The notes beneath the pieces are model-generated. The model saw only the letters and a list, made by a program, of their open reading frames with translations, made no database searches and was not told where the DNA came from. Positions 5,457-7,780 of a stretch of DNA of 7,780 bases are shown here, piece after piece. The DNA comes from CAYYNP01 sp964472545. GTDB taxonomy: Bacteria; Planctomycetota; Planctomycetia; Pirellulales; Thermoguttaceae. The stretch lies in assembly GCA_964472545.1 (NCBI GenBank), contig CAYYNP010000393.1, forward strand, positions 1 to 7,780, given 5' to 3'. The position numbers were made by a program, and so were the translations under genes. Every line of letters begins with the position of its first letter. The stretch's first letter is position 1.

Positions 5457-7469
5457 ATGCAGCTCTTTCGCGGCTTTCCATCCTATCATCCGTTGCTGAA
5501 GCTTGGGCTCTGGGTCTTGGCGATCGTCGTCTCGGCGGCCGCCGTGCAGGCGATCGGCTGGCTGATTTCGGCCGATTTCGACATCCTCTCGCAAGGCGGC
5601 GGCGGACGCGGTGTACTATTGGCATTGGCCCTGGCCACGCTACTCGTCTTGATGGCCGCCGACCGGCGCCCGGCTGCCGATTACGGTCTGGCCATCGGCG
5701 GCGATTGGGCGCGACACTGGTTCGGCGGGCTGGGGCTCGGCATCGTGACCTACTCGGCCTATTGCGCGTTGGCGTGGCTGGGCGGGGCGTGGACCGTGCA
5801 AACCGATTCGCTGAGCACCTATCGCTGCTTCTCGGCCACCGCCGGCGCAATGACCGCGATTCCCGTGGCCGTCACCCAACAAGTGATCTTCAGCGGCTAC
5901 ATGCTCAGTTCGCTGCGCGACCGCTATCGGCCCATGGTGGCCGTGTTAGTGTCGGCCGTGTTGTTCGCCGTGCTTTCCCAGTTGGACAAACCGGCCGCAC
6001 TGCTCTCCGGCGAAGGCCTCCCGTTGGCGGCCGGGTTTTTCCTGATCGGCACACTGCTGGGCATCCTGCGCTTGCGGTTCGGCAGCATCCCCTTCCCGGC
6101 CGGTTTGCTGGCCGGTTGGATCTTTGTACGGCGGATGCTCAAGAAGACCTCGCTGGTGGCCCTTTCCGGCGAGAGTGACCTCAGCGCCTGGATGATGCCC
6201 GGCCGCGATCCACGGCAGGCGCCCTTCCTCTGGGCATTCCTGGCCGTGGGCATCGGCATCGCCTATTACTTCTTGCGCCGTCACGGCGAGCACCGAGCGG
6301 CGGCCGACCAGCCGGCGCTGGACGCCAGCTTCAAGCGGATCATGCCCTTCTCGAACCTCAACGCCTTGGCCCCGTTGGACCTCTGGCTAACGCGGCTGTT
6401 CGACGCCCGATTCCGCGTGGGGCTGAAGTACATCCCGCGGTTGATCGCGATCCTCGTCTTCTCGACCTTCAACACGATCCTCTCGCTGCCCGAGCGGCTG
6501 ATTGCCCCGTGGCTGTTGCGGCTGCGGCGCCGCGAGGAAGAGCCGGTGTTCATCGTCGGCGTGCATCGTAGCGGCACGACCCACTTGCACAATCTGCTCT
6601 CGCTCGATCCACGTTTCGTTGCGCCGAAAACCTATCACATCATCAATCCGGTGGGGTGGATCACCGGCGGCTGGCTGACCACGCCGCTGTTCGGGCCGTT
6701 TATGACCTGGAAGCGCCCGATGGACAACGTGCAGTTGACCATCTTCGCCCCACAGGAAGAAGAGTTTGCGGTGGCCGGAATGTGCCGGCAGTCGCCCTAC
6801 TGGGGCATGACCTTCCCGCAACGCGGTGCCGAGTACGACCGCTATATATTCCCCGACGCCATGCGGCCTAAGGAACTCAAGACGTGGCAACGGGCGTACA
6901 TGCTCTTCCTCAGCAAGCTCACCTTCTGGTCGCGCAAGCAGCCGCTGTTGAAAAGCCCGTACAACACGGGCCGCGTGGCGGCGCTGCGAAAGCTGTACCC
7001 CCGGGCAAAGTTCGTACACATCTGCCGTCATCCGTACACGGTCTACAAGTCGAATATGCACATGGCCGAGCAGGGGTTGGTCGTCTTTCAACTCCAGGAC
7101 CCGGACCAGGCCGACTCCTACGCCACGCGGTTCCTCGCCAATTACCGTGAGTTGGAGGAGACCTTCGCCCGAGACGCCGCCGAGTTGCCCTCCGGCGACG
7201 TGGCCCGAGTGCGGTTCGAGGACCTCGAACGGGATCCGGTCGGTCAAGTGCGCAGGATCTACGCCGAACTGGGGCTCGAGTTCGACGCCCGGCTAGAGCG
7301 GCGCTTGACGGCCTATCTCCAAAGCGTTAGCGGCTACAAGAAGAACCGCCATCGAGAACTGCCAGAGCATACCCAGCGGGAAATCGACGCCGAATTGGGA
7401 CCGTTTCTCGATGCCTGGGGCTATCGCGACGCCGAGTCGACGGCGGCCCAACCGCGCAGAGCGGCCTGA
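5457..7469 (+). CDS. Membrane protein: degenerate CPBP/Abi protease-like domain fused to a sulfotransferase
   Basis: This 670-residue protein has two parts. Residues 1-275 form a multi-pass membrane domain, with hydrophobic segments near 13-37, 50-68, 87-111, 159-176, 186-208 and 256-274. Its layout resembles the CPBP (Abi/Rce1) intramembrane protease family, but the catalytic pattern is lost: EExxxRG appears as QQVIFSG (141-147), FxxxH as FAVLS (170-174), and the last His region as GLLAGW. Residues 300-655 form a sulfotransferase of the Sulfotransfer_3 type, with the PAPS 5'-phosphosulfate loop VGVHRSGTTHLHNLL (367-381), LLKSPYN (497-503), and the 3'-phosphate strand HICRHPYTVYKS with R524 and S532. 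It should transfer sulfate from PAPS at the cytoplasmic face; the acceptor is unknown. A further hydrophobic stretch (326-350) precedes the loop. ATG at 5457 is the only in-frame start near; GGGAG lies about 12 bases before it, a weak site. It diverges from the surface protein gene. Confidence 0.87.
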   Translation: MQLFRGFPSYHPLLKLGLWVLAIVVSAAAVQAIGWLISADFDILSQGGGGRGVLLALALATLLVLMAADRRPAADYGLAIGGDWARHWFGGLGLGIVTYSAYCALAWLGGAWTVQTDSLSTYRCFSATAGAMTAIPVAVTQQVIFSGYMLSSLRDRYRPMVAVLVSAVLFAVLSQLDKPAALLSGEGLPLAAGFFLIGTLLGILRLRFGSIPFPAGLLAGWIFVRRMLKKTSLVALSGESDLSAWMMPGRDPRQAPFLWAFLAVGIGIAYYFLRRHGEHRAAADQPALDASFKRIMPFSNLNALAPLDLWLTRLFDARFRVGLKYIPRLIAILVFSTFNTILSLPERLIAPWLLRLRRREEEPVFIVGVHRSGTTHLHNLLSLDPRFVAPKTYHIINPVGWITGGWLTTPLFGPFMTWKRPMDNVQLTIFAPQEEEFAVAGMCRQSPYWGMTFPQRGAEYDRYIFPDAMRPKELKTWQRAYMLFLSKLTFWSRKQPLLKSPYNTGRVAALRKLYPRAKFVHICRHPYTVYKSNMHMAEQGLVVFQLQDPDQADSYATRFLANYRELEETFARDAAELPSGDVARVRFEDLERDPVGQVRRIYAELGLEFDARLERRLTAYLQSVSGYKKNRHRELPEHTQREIDAELGPFLDAWGYRDAESTAAQPRRAA

Positions 7470-7570
7470 TTCTACGCCACGAACGGCTGCACGGGGCATG
7501 GCATGCGCAGGCATCGCGGCGGTCGAAGCGTCTGTCGAGTCGATCGCCGGCAGCTCGCCTTCTACGCGAC
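7470..7570. other. Short convergent intergenic region
   Basis: These 101 bases separate the stop of the sulfotransferase fusion from the stop of the converging dockerin-type gene. A bidirectional terminator would be expected, but I see no strong hairpin with T-runs, only short CATG repeats near 7496-7505. Confidence 0.4.
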
Positions 7571-7780
7571 TCACGCTCCATACGTGTCCAACAGCGCATC
7601 GACCGCAGCGGCGGCGGGAGCATCAGAATCGGGCGTCTCGCTGCCGGTTGCAGCCAACTCAGATAGCCAGGCTAACAACGCGGGCGTAGCGCTGGCGGCA
7701 GAGGCTTGCTGTTGCCCCTGCACGTCGCCCAGGTCGATCAACCTAAGCGCCGTGAGGAAGTTGGTCTGGTTGTTGCGGGC
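7571..7780 (-). CDS. C-terminal part of a second dockerin-type secreted protein (start beyond window)
   Basis: Reading the minus strand from the right edge gives 69 open codons and a TGA at 7571-7573. The visible part begins ARNNQTNFLTALRLIDLGD, which matches in position and pattern the end of the other dockerin in this window (ARNNSTSFFNALKLISVPG). After it comes an Ala/Gln/Ser-rich tail, then AAAAVDALLDTYGA at the terminus, similar in spacing to EAVDTFLADYWPL of the surface protein at 2113-4885. I therefore read it as the end of another planctomycete modular surface protein carrying the same dockerin variant. It has no start codon inside the window, and nothing can be said about its upstream domains. 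It converges on the sulfotransferase fusion gene with 101 bases between stops. Confidence 0.82.
   Translation of the reverse strand, partial: ARNNQTNFLTALRLIDLGDVQGQQQASAASATPALLAWLSELAATGSETPDSDAPAAAAVDALLDTYGA

Noticed and set aside
6387..7247. A 286-codon minus-strand open frame inside the sulfotransferase gene
   Set aside because: It is antisense to a domain-verified coding region, its translation is compositionally biased, and it has no recognisable domain.

Overview
The window most likely comes from a planctomycete, probably of the Pirellulales type and probably from a metagenome scaffold. Three sequence features point there. The largest gene begins with an Arg-rich stretch ending in the VEVLEDRRLLT signature typical of planctomycete surface proteins. 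Two proteins end in the planctomycete form of the dockerin (VNATDQIIARNN and ARNNQTNF). The whole region is GC-rich. A run of exactly 100 Ns at 3293-3392 marks a scaffold join.

Layout: 1-327 holds no recognisable gene and opens with a run of G-tracts. From 328 to 1875 three genes on the minus strand form a tightly packed unit, read in the order 1875->1021 (exported TlpA/ResA-like thioredoxin), 1024->521 (predicted nucleotidyltransferase; 3-base overlap at GTGA) and 531->328 (small basic protein; 11-base overlap). Upstream of it on the same strand, after a 237-base spacer, lies a large surface protein gene (4885->2113). This protein has an LEDRRLL-type N-terminus, two 46-residue propeller-like repeats, at least three 92-residue Ig-like repeats, a different Ig-like domain, a conserved planctomycete C-terminal domain and a dockerin. 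The N gap cuts it inside the Ig repeats. The flanks join perfectly and in frame if the Ns are removed, so the apparent frameshift is an assembly artefact.

A 571-base intergenic region (4886-5456) separates this gene from a divergent plus-strand gene at 5457-7469. That protein joins an N-terminal multi-pass membrane domain, resembling a CPBP/Abi intramembrane protease that has lost its catalytic residues, to a C-terminal PAPS-dependent sulfotransferase. At the right edge the C-terminal 69 codons of a second dockerin-type protein run in on the minus strand (7780->7571).

How the genes may work together is inference. The theme is the cell envelope: two secreted modular proteins, an exported thiol-disulfide protein beside a surface protein with a cysteine pair in each Ig repeat, and a membrane-anchored sulfotransferase that could modify a lipid, glycan or other surface substrate. 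The nucleotidyltransferase and its small partner look like an accessory pair, perhaps toxin-antitoxin-like, transcribed behind the thioredoxin gene. The most unusual items are the pseudo-protease/sulfotransferase fusion and the collapsed-repeat gap.
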